The notes below the pieces were generated by a model that was given only the letters and a program-made list of their open reading frames with translations, was not told where the DNA came from and did no database searches. A program made the position numbers and the translations under genes. Positions 50,223-59,320 of a stretch of DNA of 64,000 nt are shown here, piece by piece; within the stretch, counting starts at the first letter, position 1; every line of letters begins with the position of its first letter. The stretch comes from Paenibacillus paeoniae (lineage in GTDB: Bacteria; Bacillota; Bacilli; Paenibacillales; Paenibacillaceae): the NCBI RefSeq assembly GCF_003388735.1, contig NZ_QUBQ01000003.1, positions 248,001 to 312,000 of the forward strand. Direction: 5' to 3'.

Positions 50223-51404
50223 ATGAAAGCCGTACATTTTGGACCCGGCAATATTGGCAGGGGGTTTATCGGATTGTTGCTGTCGCAGTCCGGATTCGAA
50301 GTGACGTTCGTAGTCAGAAATGAGCGCCAGTTGAATATGCTGCAACAGAAGAAGAAATACATCGTTACGCTTGCGAACGAAGACAAGGATAAGAAGGTCG
50401 TCAGCAATGTATCAGCCATCAGCAGTCAACATCGCGCGGAGGTTGCAAGAGCTATCGCAGAGACCGATCTGGTTACGACAGCCGTTGGACTGGGTGCGCT
50501 TAAGCATCTTGCCGAATCGATCGCAGAGGGGATCGAGCTGCGGCTCAGGTTTGGCGTTAGGAAGCCGCTCCATATTATCGCCTGTGAGAATGCGATGGAT
50601 GGCAGCTCTCAGCTCAGGAGCAGGGTTATGAAGCATTTGTCGCCGGGCTCCAAGGCTCTGGCAGAGAAATACGTAGCGTTTCCCAATACAGCTGTCGACC
50701 GAATTGTACCTATTCAGGATGGGAGCGATTCGCTTCAAGTGACCGTGGAAGCCTATTACGAATGGGTTATCGACAAATCGGCTATGCTGGAGGGTTTTCC
50801 TGAAATTAAAGGGGTTAAATATGTCGATCAATTAGCGCCCTACATCGAGAGAAAGCTGTTCACCGTCAATACGGGACACTGCGTAGCCGCTTACCATGGT
50901 TATCTGGAAGGTTATGAGACGATTCAAGAGGCGATGGAGGACGAAGGGCTGAAGCGCCGAGTCGTCAGTGCCATGCAGGAGACCGGACGGTTGTTAACGT
51001 CAAAGTACCACTGGGAAAAGGAGAATCACAGCACATACATTAATCGGATGCTCGATCGATTCACCAACCCGCTGTTGTCTGACGACATCGTCCGAGTGGG
51101 ACGCTCGCCGCTGCGGAAGCTCTCACTGAATGACAGGCTAGTTCGCCCGGCGCTTCAAGCTCATGGCCTGGGCTTTGATATTCCCCATTTGACCTCAGCT
51201 ATTGCGGCTGCGCTATTATTCGACCACAAAGAAGACCCGGAAGCGGTATCGTTGCAGAGTGAGCTGAAGCTGCGCGGTGTAGATGAGGTGATCACGCAAG
51301 TGATGGGCATTCCGCAGAAGCATGCCATTCACCCGAGTATTGTCAGTCGGTACCATGAGATGAGACGTGTTTATGGCGCTTCTCTGCGCGCATCAGGCTC
51401 CTGA
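50223..51404 (+). CDS. mtlD: mannitol-1-phosphate 5-dehydrogenase
   Basis: MtlD interconverts mannitol-1-phosphate and fructose-6-phosphate with NAD(H). The 393-residue protein has the N-terminal dinucleotide motif HFGPGNIGRGF (5-15). The catalytic-domain signatures include CENAMDGSSQLR, AFPNTAVDRIVP and FTVNTGHCVAAYHGYLEGY. The length is normal. No mannitol PTS gene (mtlA, mtlF) or mtlR is nearby, which is unusual for a catabolic gene and raises a biosynthetic role with the HAD phosphatase upstream. GGGGGAA precedes ATG 50223. Confidence 0.93.
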   Translation: MKAVHFGPGNIGRGFIGLLLSQSGFEVTFVVRNERQLNMLQQKKKYIVTLANEDKDKKVVSNVSAISSQHRAEVARAIAETDLVTTAVGLGALKHLAESIAEGIELRLRFGVRKPLHIIACENAMDGSSQLRSRVMKHLSPGSKALAEKYVAFPNTAVDRIVPIQDGSDSLQVTVEAYYEWVIDKSAMLEGFPEIKGVKYVDQLAPYIERKLFTVNTGHCVAAYHGYLEGYETIQEAMEDEGLKRRVVSAMQETGRLLTSKYHWEKENHSTYINRMLDRFTNPLLSDDIVRVGRSPLRKLSLNDRLVRPALQAHGLGFDIPHLTSAIAAALLFDHKEDPEAVSLQSELKLRGVDEVITQVMGIPQKHAIHPSIVSRYHEMRRVYGASLRASGS

Positions 51405-51511
51405 ACGGCTGTGGTCTTGCGATTGCCGCCCGGTTTGCCCATAATAAGGGCAAGGTATCATCCAGTGAAGCTGCGATGATCGGAATGGACAGACGATGAA
51501 GGAGAAGAGTC

Positions 51512-52009
51512 ATGGCATCGAAATTAGTGATGAATGAAGCGATCAAGGCGGCCGAGGTATGGCTGACAGGTCTGGATGGCGAGCGTATTGGTGTCGTGTC
51601 CAGGCAGGAAGCGCTGGATCTGGCGAAGGAGCTTAAGGCGGATCTGGTCTGCGATTCGCTGATGAGCAGTCCCCCGCCATGCCGACTGGTCAGCCGCGGA
51701 GCGGCGAAGCGGGAGAAGGACCAGGCCGGGAAGGAAGCTCGTCAGCAGGAGGGTCAGGTCAAAGTGAAGGAAATTCGCTTGACCGCGAACATTGAAGAGC
51801 ATGATTACGATACGAAGCGCAGGCAAGCGGAGAAGCTGCTGGACTCCGGCCATGGCGTGCTGCTCGTGGTGCGTATTCAAGGCAAAGAAGGGCAGGCTGC
51901 CAAAGCGATGCTGGAGGGGCTTGCAACGGATCTGAAAGCGAGCGGAACCCGCAAGACCGGCATTCAACTAAGCGGCAAGCAAGCTGCTCTTGAGCTGATA
52001 CCGAAGTAA
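51512..52009 (+). CDS. IF-3 paralogue
   Basis: This 165-residue protein is built like translation initiation factor IF-3. The N-domain has VMNEAIKAAEVWLTGLDGERIGVV, given in part, and SRQEALDLAKE. A charged linker (KREKDQAGKEARQQEG) leads to the C-domain VKEIRLTANIEEHDYDTKRRQAEKLL, given in part. The DYGK motif of normal IF-3 is replaced by VSRGAAKRE, and the C-domain is shortened with several key basic positions changed. It is not next to rpmI and rplT, so it is not the housekeeping infC. GAAGGAGAAG precedes the ATG. Role unknown; a condition-specific ribosome factor is possible. Confidence 0.82.
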   Translation: MASKLVMNEAIKAAEVWLTGLDGERIGVVSRQEALDLAKELKADLVCDSLMSSPPPCRLVSRGAAKREKDQAGKEARQQEGQVKVKEIRLTANIEEHDYDTKRRQAEKLLDSGHGVLLVVRIQGKEGQAAKAMLEGLATDLKASGTRKTGIQLSGKQAALELIPK

Positions 52010-52142
52010 CTGCTCAATGAGCCAACTGTTCATTATAGGAGATAGGATTAAGCTGCTAACCGGTCTTAGGTAGCTGCACAGCTTTATACCGATATTTAAG
52101 GGCTCACTCAACTGTTAAAAAGTTTCTATGCCGTGCCAATCA

Positions 52143-52169
52143 GGCAGCCTGTTCATTCAGGCTGCCTTT
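52143..52169 (+). terminator. terminator after the IF-3 paralogue
   Basis: GGCAGCCTG pairs with CAGGCTGCC around a six-base loop, followed by TTT. Confidence 0.7.
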
Positions 52170-52344
52170 GCTGCGCATTGTCATGTAACCGTTTTCTTGA
52201 TAAACTGGGCTGAATCGAACCATTCCATTTATGTATGATAAGACTGCCTGAAATGAGCTTTGGAGTGGGGACACTTGGGATCATTGCGAAAGCGGTCTTT
52301 TTTCGATCGTTGCTTGATAGATTGGGATTGGGAGGGGGATGAGT

Positions 52345-54702
52345 ATGGGCAAAACAAAACATACCGGACGCATCAGGCTGCCGAAGAGCTGGGATTCTCG
52401 GCTATGGGTGAGCAAGCGTCCGTTCGGACTTGGGCTTGTAAAGCCGAAACATATTCGTGATACGTTCAAGACCGTATGGGATAACCGCGACAATCTGCCT
52501 TACGCTTACCGAATCTTGACGCAAGGGGTGTGTGATGGCTGTGCGCTTGGCGTGTCCGGGTTATATGACCAGACGCTGGAGGGACCGCATGTCTGCACGA
52601 CTCGCTTGAATGTGCTGCGTCTCAATACGATGCCGGCGATCAAGGAGCGCTGGCTGTACGCAGATATTGAGGATCTGCGGAAGCTGAGCAGCGCGGAACT
52701 TCGAAAGCTGGGCCGATTGCCTTATCCGCTGATCCGGCGAAGAGGCGAATCCCGCTTCAGCCGGTTAAGCTGGGATGAGGCTCTATCGCGAATCGCCGAT
52801 AAAGCACGTGCCATCGATCCCAAGGGCATCGCCTTTTATTTGACCGGGAGAGGGATTACGAATGAGACCTATTATGCGGCAGCGAAGGCTGCCAGGGCTA
52901 TCGGCACGAATCATATCGACAACGCTTCCCGTATTTGTCATTCCCCGTCCAAGACCGCTTTGAAGCGTTCCATAGGAGTCGGCGCCTCTACCTGCAACTA
53001 TAAAGATTGGATCGGAACCGATGTGCTGCTGTTTTGGGGCAGTGTGGCGGCGAACAATCAGCCGGTGTCGACCAAATATATGTATGCTGCCAAGCGCAAG
53101 GGTACGAAAATCATTGTCATCAACCCATATCGTGAGCCGGCGATGGGCGGATATTGGATTCCTTCCATTGCAGAATCCGCGCTGTTCGGTACGAAGCTTG
53201 CCGATGACTTCTACCAAGTAAATATTGGCGGAGATATCGCATTTATGCATGGTATTATGAAACGCTGGTTCGAAGCGGAGGAGACGGAGCCAGGCTCAGC
53301 AATCGATCATGACTTCGTCGGCCGTCATACGAGCGGCTACGATGCGCTTCGCTCGCATGTGGAAGCTCTGGAGTGGACGGAGATCGAGCGTTCATCTGGG
53401 CTGACGCGCTCCCGGATGGAGGAGCTGGCCAACTTGCTGGCCAGCGCCCGCTCCGGTGTCTTCGTATGGAGCATGGGGCTGACGCAGCATCGCTTCGGGA
53501 CGGATAACATCTCTCAAGTTGCCAACCTGGCCTTGTTGCGAGGCTTTCTGGGAAGGGAGCATTGCGGGCTGATGCCCATCCGAGGGCATAGCGGTGTCCA
53601 GGGCTCCGGCGAGATGGGAGCGGACCCCTTCAGCTTGCCGGCAGGGGAGATTGGCTCGGCGGAGGATCGCACGAGAATCGAAGCGGTGTGGGGTTTCCCT
53701 CTGCCGGAATGGCAAGGGGATATCGTCGGTGTGTCGCTGGAGAACGCCTTGCATCCGGAGGGGCATGAGAGCAAGCTGCGGTTATTCTATACTTCCGGCG
53801 GGAATTTCCTGGAGACGATGCCGGACCCGAGACATGTTCAGTCCTGTTTGGAGGCGGTGGAGCTGCGCGTGCATCAGGATATTGTGCTGAACAGCTCGGC
53901 GCTCGCTGACGCCGCAGAGGAGGTTGTGCTGCTCCCGGCCATGACTCGTTATGAACAGCCTGGGGGAGGCACGTCGACTTCAACGGAGCGAATGGTCTAT
54001 TTCTCTCCGGCAATCGAAGGGCCGCGCATTGGGGAAGCGCGTGCGGAATGGGACATATTCGGGGAGCTGGCTGAGCGTATCAGCGAAGGTCAAGGCGGAC
54101 TGGCCCGCTTCCGCAGCGCTGAAGATATTCGTAAGGAGATAGCCATTGCCGCGCCGAATTATGACGGTATTCAGCATCTTCACCATCGCGGAGATGTGTT
54201 CCAGTGGGGCAATGCTTGGCTGTGCGAAGGAGGCGTTTGTCCAACTCCGGATGGAAGAGGGCAATTGATTCCCATCCCGATTCCAGATTTGCAACGGTCT
54301 GTGGGGCGGATGTATGCGACTACGAGAAGGGGAAAGCAGTTTAACTCTATGATCTACGGGGAGCAAGACAGCTTTAATGCAGCTGGCCGATATGACGTGC
54401 TTATTAGTGCTCAAGATGCCCAAAGGCTGGATCTGGAGGATGAGGATGCTATTGTGGTGCATAACCGTAACGGTTTATTCCATGGGCGTGCGAAGCTGGC
54501 TCCGGTCGCGAGCGGAAATATCGAGCTGTATTGGCCGGAGAGCAACATGCTGTTCAAGCGAGGCGTCTATGAGCCCCATGCCGGAATCCCGGAATACAAT
54601 GCGTCAGTACAAGTGGAGAGAGCGGATAGATATTATGCACATAAGGATATGCACTATGTGGAGAAGGCGGTCGCCGAACTGGATATGGAGCCGCCGACTT
54701 GA
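52345..54702 (+). CDS. FdhF/YdeP-family molybdopterin oxidoreductase
   Basis: This 785-residue enzyme belongs to the FdhF/YdeP branch of the bis-MGD molybdoenzyme family. It has cluster-type Cys in GVCDGCALG and HVCTTRL near the N-terminus. Then come AFYLTGRGITNETYYAAAK and SRICHSPSKTALK at the active-site region, NQPVSTKYMYAAKRKG, and GHSGVQGSGEMG. The C-terminal cap has VLISAQDAQRLDLEDED. The substrate is not known; YdeP is linked to acid resistance in E. coli. ATG 52345 is preferred since GGAGGGGG ends directly at the earlier ATG 52339. It is paired with fdhD, 18 bases downstream. Confidence 0.9.
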   Translation: MGKTKHTGRIRLPKSWDSRLWVSKRPFGLGLVKPKHIRDTFKTVWDNRDNLPYAYRILTQGVCDGCALGVSGLYDQTLEGPHVCTTRLNVLRLNTMPAIKERWLYADIEDLRKLSSAELRKLGRLPYPLIRRRGESRFSRLSWDEALSRIADKARAIDPKGIAFYLTGRGITNETYYAAAKAARAIGTNHIDNASRICHSPSKTALKRSIGVGASTCNYKDWIGTDVLLFWGSVAANNQPVSTKYMYAAKRKGTKIIVINPYREPAMGGYWIPSIAESALFGTKLADDFYQVNIGGDIAFMHGIMKRWFEAEETEPGSAIDHDFVGRHTSGYDALRSHVEALEWTEIERSSGLTRSRMEELANLLASARSGVFVWSMGLTQHRFGTDNISQVANLALLRGFLGREHCGLMPIRGHSGVQGSGEMGADPFSLPAGEIGSAEDRTRIEAVWGFPLPEWQGDIVGVSLENALHPEGHESKLRLFYTSGGNFLETMPDPRHVQSCLEAVELRVHQDIVLNSSALADAAEEVVLLPAMTRYEQPGGGTSTSTERMVYFSPAIEGPRIGEARAEWDIFGELAERISEGQGGLARFRSAEDIRKEIAIAAPNYDGIQHLHHRGDVFQWGNAWLCEGGVCPTPDGRGQLIPIPIPDLQRSVGRMYATTRRGKQFNSMIYGEQDSFNAAGRYDVLISAQDAQRLDLEDEDAIVVHNRNGLFHGRAKLAPVASGNIELYWPESNMLFKRGVYEPHAGIPEYNASVQVERADRYYAHKDMHYVEKAVAELDMEPPT

Positions 54703-54720
54703 TGGAAGGGGGAACGATGG

Positions 54721-55530
54721 ATGGAGAGAGGCAATCTATCGGTATGGGGAGCACTGCGATACCGTGGCGATACGGGGCAATTCGAAGCTCTGGACGATCA
54801 GATCGCAACCGAATATGCGCTTACGGTCAAGCTGGATGGCGAGGAATTTGCGACGATCGTCTGTTCACCTACCCATCTTCGTGAGCTTGTCTACGGGTTT
54901 CTCGCTTCTGAGGGGATGATACGGGAGGCTGCTCAGGTGAAGCATTTGCATATGGATGAGGATAGCGGGTACGCCTATGCGGAGCTGGCAGGCCAGCCTT
55001 CCGTGGCGCGGGAGAAGGTGTCGAAGCGATTCATTGGAAGCTGCTGCGGGAAGAGCCGCCAGTTTTATTTTCATACCGACATGCTGACTGCGCGTACGAT
55101 TATGACCAGGAGGACGATAACGCCGGAGCAGTGTATCTCATATATGGTGCAGCTTCAGAAGAGATCCAGTGACTTCCATAGCTCGGGAGGTGTGCATAAT
55201 GCTGCGCTGGCTGAAGGTGATGGGCTGCTTGCCGTCATGACGGATGTCGGCCGTCATAATGCGCTGGATAAGCTGTACGGTCATTGCCTGTTGCAGCGGA
55301 TCCATACGTCAGGGAAAGCGATCGTATTCAGTGGAAGGCTGTCATCGGAGGTTGTTTTGAAGGCAGCCAAGATGGGCTGCGACATTGTGTTAAGCAAGTC
55401 GGCGCCGACTGATTTGGCCCTTCGGCTGGCAGACGATCTCGGGATTACATGCGTAGGGTTTATTCGTGGCAGCCAATTTACGGTCTATACACATACAGAG
55501 CGAATTGCTATAAACCATTCCTTACCTTGA
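54721..55530 (+). CDS. fdhD: formate dehydrogenase sulfurtransferase FdhD
   Basis: FdhD passes sulfur from a cysteine desulfurase to the molybdenum cofactor of formate-dehydrogenase-type enzymes. The 269-residue protein has the Gram-positive motif GSCCGKSRQFYF with the active Cys pair, GGVHNAALAEGD, VGRHNALDKLYG and VFSGRLSSEVVLKAAKMG. It follows the FdhF/YdeP gene after 18 bases, so the oxidoreductase is its probable client. AAGGGGG precedes ATG 54721. Its stop codon overlaps the -35 box of the next promoter. Confidence 0.93.
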   Translation: MERGNLSVWGALRYRGDTGQFEALDDQIATEYALTVKLDGEEFATIVCSPTHLRELVYGFLASEGMIREAAQVKHLHMDEDSGYAYAELAGQPSVAREKVSKRFIGSCCGKSRQFYFHTDMLTARTIMTRRTITPEQCISYMVQLQKRSSDFHSSGGVHNAALAEGDGLLAVMTDVGRHNALDKLYGHCLLQRIHTSGKAIVFSGRLSSEVVLKAAKMGCDIVLSKSAPTDLALRLADDLGITCVGFIRGSQFTVYTHTERIAINHSLP

Positions 55531-55555
55531 CAGTATAAAAGGGATTGGGTATGAT
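55527..55555 (+). promoter_or_regulatory. sigma-A promoter of the ABC exporter
   Basis: A perfect TTGACA, 17 bp and TATGAT. The -35 overlaps the fdhD stop codon and a Fur-like box follows nine bases after the -10. Confidence 0.75.
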
Positions 55556-55563
55556 TTTTCTAT

Positions 55564-55578
55564 TGAAAACCATTATCA
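55564..55578. promoter_or_regulatory. Fur-like box
   Basis: TGAAAACCATTATCA matches 13 of 15 positions of the Fur consensus seen perfectly at 39707. It covers the predicted transcription start. Confidence 0.65.
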
Positions 55579-55608
55579 TTTGGTCCCGCTGACAGAAGAA
55601 GGACAGAA

Positions 55609-57336
55609 TTGGAGTTTATGATGTTAAGACGTTTTTTCTCGTATTACAAGCCTTACAAACGTTTGTTTATCCTCGATTTCACCGCTGCGGTTATTCTTGC
55701 TGTATTGGAGCTGGTATTCCCGCTCGCGGTCGGATATGTCATCAAGACGCTGCTGCCGGACGAAAACTGGGGGTTAATCGTCTCCGCTTGCGCTGTACTG
55801 CTCGTTATTTATGTCATTAATACGTTTCTTAGTTACGTAGTTAATTATTGGGGCCATATGCTTGGCATCAATATTGAGACGGACATGCGCCGCAAATTGT
55901 TTGATCATGTGCAAAAGCTGTCCTTCCGCTTCTTCGACAACACGAAGACGGGGCATCTGCTCTCCCGATTGACGAATGATTTGTTCGAGATCGGCGAGGT
56001 GGCCCATCACGGACCGGAGGATATGTTCATTGCGACGATGACATTAGTTGGCGCCTTCGGCATCATGTTGTTCATTCAACCTGAGCTGGCGATCATGACC
56101 TTTGTCATTATACCGATCATTATGTGGCTGGTGCTGTACTTCAACAAACGGATGACGAAGGCATCAACACGCCTGTTCACGGACATGGCCGACTTCAATG
56201 CGCGCGTCGAGGATACCGTTGGCGGCATTCGCGTCGTGCAGGCATTCGGAAACGAGAAGCATGAGGGCAAGCTGTTCAAAGGCAACAACTTGCGATTCCG
56301 TGAGGCGAAGCTGATCGCGTACAAAATTATCGGCTTGAACGCATCGGTTTCTTATATGTTGATGAGGCTGGTGTCGCTGTTTGTGCTCATAGCAGGAGCC
56401 TATTACGTCTTGAAGAAAGGAATGCCGTACGCCGATTTCATTACCTTCATTTTGCTCACGAACATTTTCTTCAAGCCGATTGAAAAGATTAATGCGGTTA
56501 TTGAGAGCTATCCGAAAGGCATTGCGGGCTTCAAACGTTATATCGAACTGATGGATACCGCACCTGATGTCGCAGATTCACCGAATGCGATTGCAGTCGA
56601 CCGTTTGCATGGTGATATCCGATATAAAGATGTTACGTTTGGATACGAGGGCGAAGCGAAAGTGCTTCAAGATATTGATCTGTCGATTCGAGCAGGGGAG
56701 ACGATAGCGTTCGTTGGTCCCTCCGGAGCGGGCAAGACGACGCTCTGCAGCCTGCTGCCAAGGTTTTATGAGATTGAGGGCGGCAGCATTACGATCGACG
56801 GACATGATATTCGTGATATGAAGCTGGAATCGCTCCGCAAAGGAATTGGCATCGTGCAGCAGGATGTGTTTTTGTTCGCGGGCACCATCCGGGAGAATAT
56901 TGCTTACGGCAAGCTTGGCGCCGATGATTGGGATATTATGGAGGCGGCAAGACGAGCAAGGCTGGAGGAATTTATTGCTTCCTTGCCAAACGGGCTGGAC
57001 ACCATTATTGGCGAGCGCGGCGTGAAGCTGTCCGGCGGCCAGAAGCAGCGGCTTGCGATTGCTAGGATGTTCCTGAAGAATCCGCCGATTCTGATCCTGG
57101 ACGAAGCGACTTCGGCGCTGGATACAGAGACTGAAGCAGCGATACAGCAATCGCTTGCGGAATTGTCAGAGGGAAGAACGACGCTGGTTATCGCGCATCG
57201 CCTGGCTACAATCAAGAACGCGGATCGCATTGTCGTTGTGACCGAGCAGGGCATTACCGAGCAAGGCCGTCATGAAGAGCTTGTAGCGGCAGGAGGCATC
57301 TACAGTCGTCTGCATACCGCACAGTTCGGTCGGTAG
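55609..57336 (+). CDS. ABC exporter half-transporter (MsbA/LmrA type)
   Basis: This 575-residue exporter has an N-terminal six-helix membrane domain (about 1-310) and a C-terminal ATPase. The intracellular-loop segment RFFDNTKTGHLLSRLTND is typical of exporters. The ATPase has Walker A GPSGAGKTT, signature LSGGQKQR, Walker B LILDEATSALD and the switch His in VIAHRLAT. It probably works as a homodimer. The start is TTG 55609 with AAGGA five bases upstream; ATG 55618 or 55621 are alternatives. The Fur-like box suggests iron-regulated expression, perhaps of siderophore or heme-related export (inference). Its substrate is unknown. Confidence 0.9.
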   Translation: MEFMMLRRFFSYYKPYKRLFILDFTAAVILAVLELVFPLAVGYVIKTLLPDENWGLIVSACAVLLVIYVINTFLSYVVNYWGHMLGINIETDMRRKLFDHVQKLSFRFFDNTKTGHLLSRLTNDLFEIGEVAHHGPEDMFIATMTLVGAFGIMLFIQPELAIMTFVIIPIIMWLVLYFNKRMTKASTRLFTDMADFNARVEDTVGGIRVVQAFGNEKHEGKLFKGNNLRFREAKLIAYKIIGLNASVSYMLMRLVSLFVLIAGAYYVLKKGMPYADFITFILLTNIFFKPIEKINAVIESYPKGIAGFKRYIELMDTAPDVADSPNAIAVDRLHGDIRYKDVTFGYEGEAKVLQDIDLSIRAGETIAFVGPSGAGKTTLCSLLPRFYEIEGGSITIDGHDIRDMKLESLRKGIGIVQQDVFLFAGTIRENIAYGKLGADDWDIMEAARRARLEEFIASLPNGLDTIIGERGVKLSGGQKQRLAIARMFLKNPPILILDEATSALDTETEAAIQQSLAELSEGRTTLVIAHRLATIKNADRIVVVTEQGITEQGRHEELVAAGGIYSRLHTAQFGR

Positions 57337-57368
57337 GCCGATATGGCACAAGAGTAGAATAGCATAAG

Positions 57369-57404
57369 AAAAGGGCGAGGCAGACGGGATCTGCTTCGCC
57401 CTTT
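57369..57404 (+). terminator. terminator of the ABC exporter
   Basis: AAAGGGCGA-GCAGA pairs with TCTGC-TCGCCCTTT around CGGGA. Confidence 0.85.
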
Positions 57405-57491
57405 CCTAATGATCTAGACCAATTGATCGAGGGTTGCGTCTAAAATGAGGTTAGCTTCATCTACTTTCATCAAACGTCAGATGCAGCAGAA

Positions 57492-58319
57492 TTAAATCTG
57501 AAAAGCACGCACCGATGCTTTGACCAGCGAGATGAACCTCGGACGCGTCTCATTGGCAACTTTGACCACCTGTTCATGCGACAGTGGCTCCAGTTCCTCT
57601 CCAATTGCCATGTCGGTAATACAGGTTATGCCCACTACGCGAATGCCGCAATAATTGGCCGCAATGACCTCAGGCGCAGTGGACATGCCGACTGCATCAG
57701 CACCCCAACGGGCCATCATCGTAAGCTCTGCAGGCGTGCAATAAGTGGGGCCGGTAATGCTCACATAGACGCCTTGCTGAAGCTTGATGTCCAGCGACTG
57801 AGCTTGCTCAGCTACAATAGCCCGCAACTCTTTGTTGTAGGCGCTCGACATATCCGGGAAACGCGGGCCAAGCTCAGGAATATTGGCTCCGATCAACGGA
57901 TTATCGCCGGTATTGTTGATATGATCGGTGATGAGCATCAGATCGCCTGCCGCGAAAGCTCGGTTCATGCCGCCTGCGGCATTGGTAACGAGCAGCGTGC
58001 CGATTCCGAGCTGCTTCATGACGTAGACAGGGAAGACAACTTCCTTCATGCTGTACCCCTCGTAGTAGTGGAAGCGGCCTTTCATGACGAGAACGGTCTT
58101 GCCTTCCAGCTCTCCGATGACCAATTCGCCGGAATGCCCCTCAACGGTGGATACCGGGAAGTGTGGAATTTCTCCGTAAGGAATGACGATGGCGTTCTCT
58201 ACCTCGTCGGCCATAACGCCAAGTCCGGAACCGAGAATCATGCCGAGTTGAGGCTTCGACTGCAGCTTGCTTTCAATATAAGCTGCCGCTTCTTTTATTT
58301 TGCCAAGCAAATTGTTCAT
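57492..58319 (-). CDS. punA: purine nucleoside phosphorylase
   Basis: This enzyme splits guanosine and inosine with phosphate to give base and ribose-1-phosphate. The 275-residue protein matches the trimeric PNP/PupG family: GSGLG (30-34) at the phosphate site, PVSTVEGHSGEL, MKGRFHYYEGY, LLVTNAAGGMN, and the base-binding AVGMSTAPEVI. ATG 58319 follows AAAGGAGAG; the longer frame to 58586 crosses the divergent deoC promoter. It is divergent from deoC and both belong to nucleoside salvage. Confidence 0.94.
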   Translation of the reverse strand: MNNLLGKIKEAAAYIESKLQSKPQLGMILGSGLGVMADEVENAIVIPYGEIPHFPVSTVEGHSGELVIGELEGKTVLVMKGRFHYYEGYSMKEVVFPVYVMKQLGIGTLLVTNAAGGMNRAFAAGDLMLITDHINNTGDNPLIGANIPELGPRFPDMSSAYNKELRAIVAEQAQSLDIKLQQGVYVSITGPTYCTPAELTMMARWGADAVGMSTAPEVIAANYCGIRVVGITCITDMAIGEELEPLSHEQVVKVANETRPRFISLVKASVRAFQI

Positions 58320-58487
58320 CAATAAACTCTCCTTTGTATATAGTCGCATGCCAGGCGGTCCTGTGCTCGACATACATGGTATGTAAGGCAACCTCATAAT
58401 AGCGTAGTGAAAGAGTAAAGTAAACCTTGGTTTCCGGTCGCAGCTATATGCCAATAGAGATTGTCGGTCAGAGGATTGGCAGCGCAG

Positions 58488-58516
58488 TTGTTGTTTGTTG
58501 GAAAGCTTCGTATAAT
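58488..58516 (+). promoter_or_regulatory. deoC promoter
   Basis: TTGTTG, 17 bp and a perfect TATAAT, 45 bp before the deoC GTG. Confidence 0.65.
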
Positions 58517-58561
58517 AGTACGTGACAGTCACCCTGGGTTTAAGGGAATGGAGGAAGAACA

Positions 58562-59251
58562 GTGAATCAAAAGACAAGCTGGTCATCTGCAGAAGTAGCA
58601 GCGATGATCGATCATACCATATTAAAGGCAGATGCGACGAAATCAGATATTCTCGTCATCTGCAAGGAAGCAAGAGAGCATCGTTTCGCGACAGTCTGCG
58701 TCAATGCGGGCTGGGTAGCGCTTGCCGCGGAAGAGCTTAAGGGATCAGGCGTCGGCATTACGACCGTTGTCGGATTCCCGCTGGGTGCGACTACTACAGC
58801 GTCCAAAGCATTCGAGGCAGAGCAGGCGATTAAAGAAGGCGCAACGGAGATCGATATGGTGCTGAACATCGGCCTGTTGAAATCCGGCGATTACGAAGGC
58901 GTTCAGCGTGATGTTGAAGGCGTCGTAGCAGCCTGCAAAGACAAAGCGGTACTTAAGGTCATTCTGGAGACGGGACTGCTTTCGGACGAGGAAAAAGTGA
59001 AGGCATGCGAGCTGTGCGTCGCGGCTGGCGCGGACTTCGTCAAGACGTCTACGGGCTTCGGAAAAGGCGGAGCTACACCTGAGGATATCGCGCTTATGCG
59101 TCGTACAGTGGGACCGAATATTGGCGTGAAAGCATCTGGAGGCGTTCGCGATCTGGAGACAGCCGTGCAGATGTTTAACTCCGGCGCAACACGTATCGGT
59201 GCAAGCTCTAGTGTCGCTATCGTAACTGGCGGCCAGGGCGAGGGATACTAA
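58562..59251 (+). CDS. deoC: deoxyribose-phosphate aldolase
   Basis: DeoC cleaves 2-deoxyribose-5-phosphate to glyceraldehyde-3-phosphate and acetaldehyde. The 229-residue TIM barrel has the Schiff-base Lys161 in FVKTSTGFG, the proton-relay Asp98 in EIDMVLN and Lys190 in GVKASGG. GTG 58562 follows GGAGGAAG. It is monocistronic and divergent from punA; a shared deo regulator is possible but no operator was clear. Confidence 0.96.
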   Translation: MNQKTSWSSAEVAAMIDHTILKADATKSDILVICKEAREHRFATVCVNAGWVALAAEELKGSGVGITTVVGFPLGATTTASKAFEAEQAIKEGATEIDMVLNIGLLKSGDYEGVQRDVEGVVAACKDKAVLKVILETGLLSDEEKVKACELCVAAGADFVKTSTGFGKGGATPEDIALMRRTVGPNIGVKASGGVRDLETAVQMFNSGATRIGASSSVAIVTGGQGEGY

Positions 59252-59271
59252 ATCATAGCGCGATAAGAGAT

Positions 59272-59304
59272 GAGGCCTCCCGAGCCGCTGGCAGGGGAGG
59301 CCTC
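59272..59304. terminator. bidirectional terminator
   Basis: GAGGCCTCCC pairs with GGGAGGCCTC around 13 bases between the convergent deoC and epimerase genes. Confidence 0.8.
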
Positions 59305-59320
59305 TTCATCTTATGCCCTC

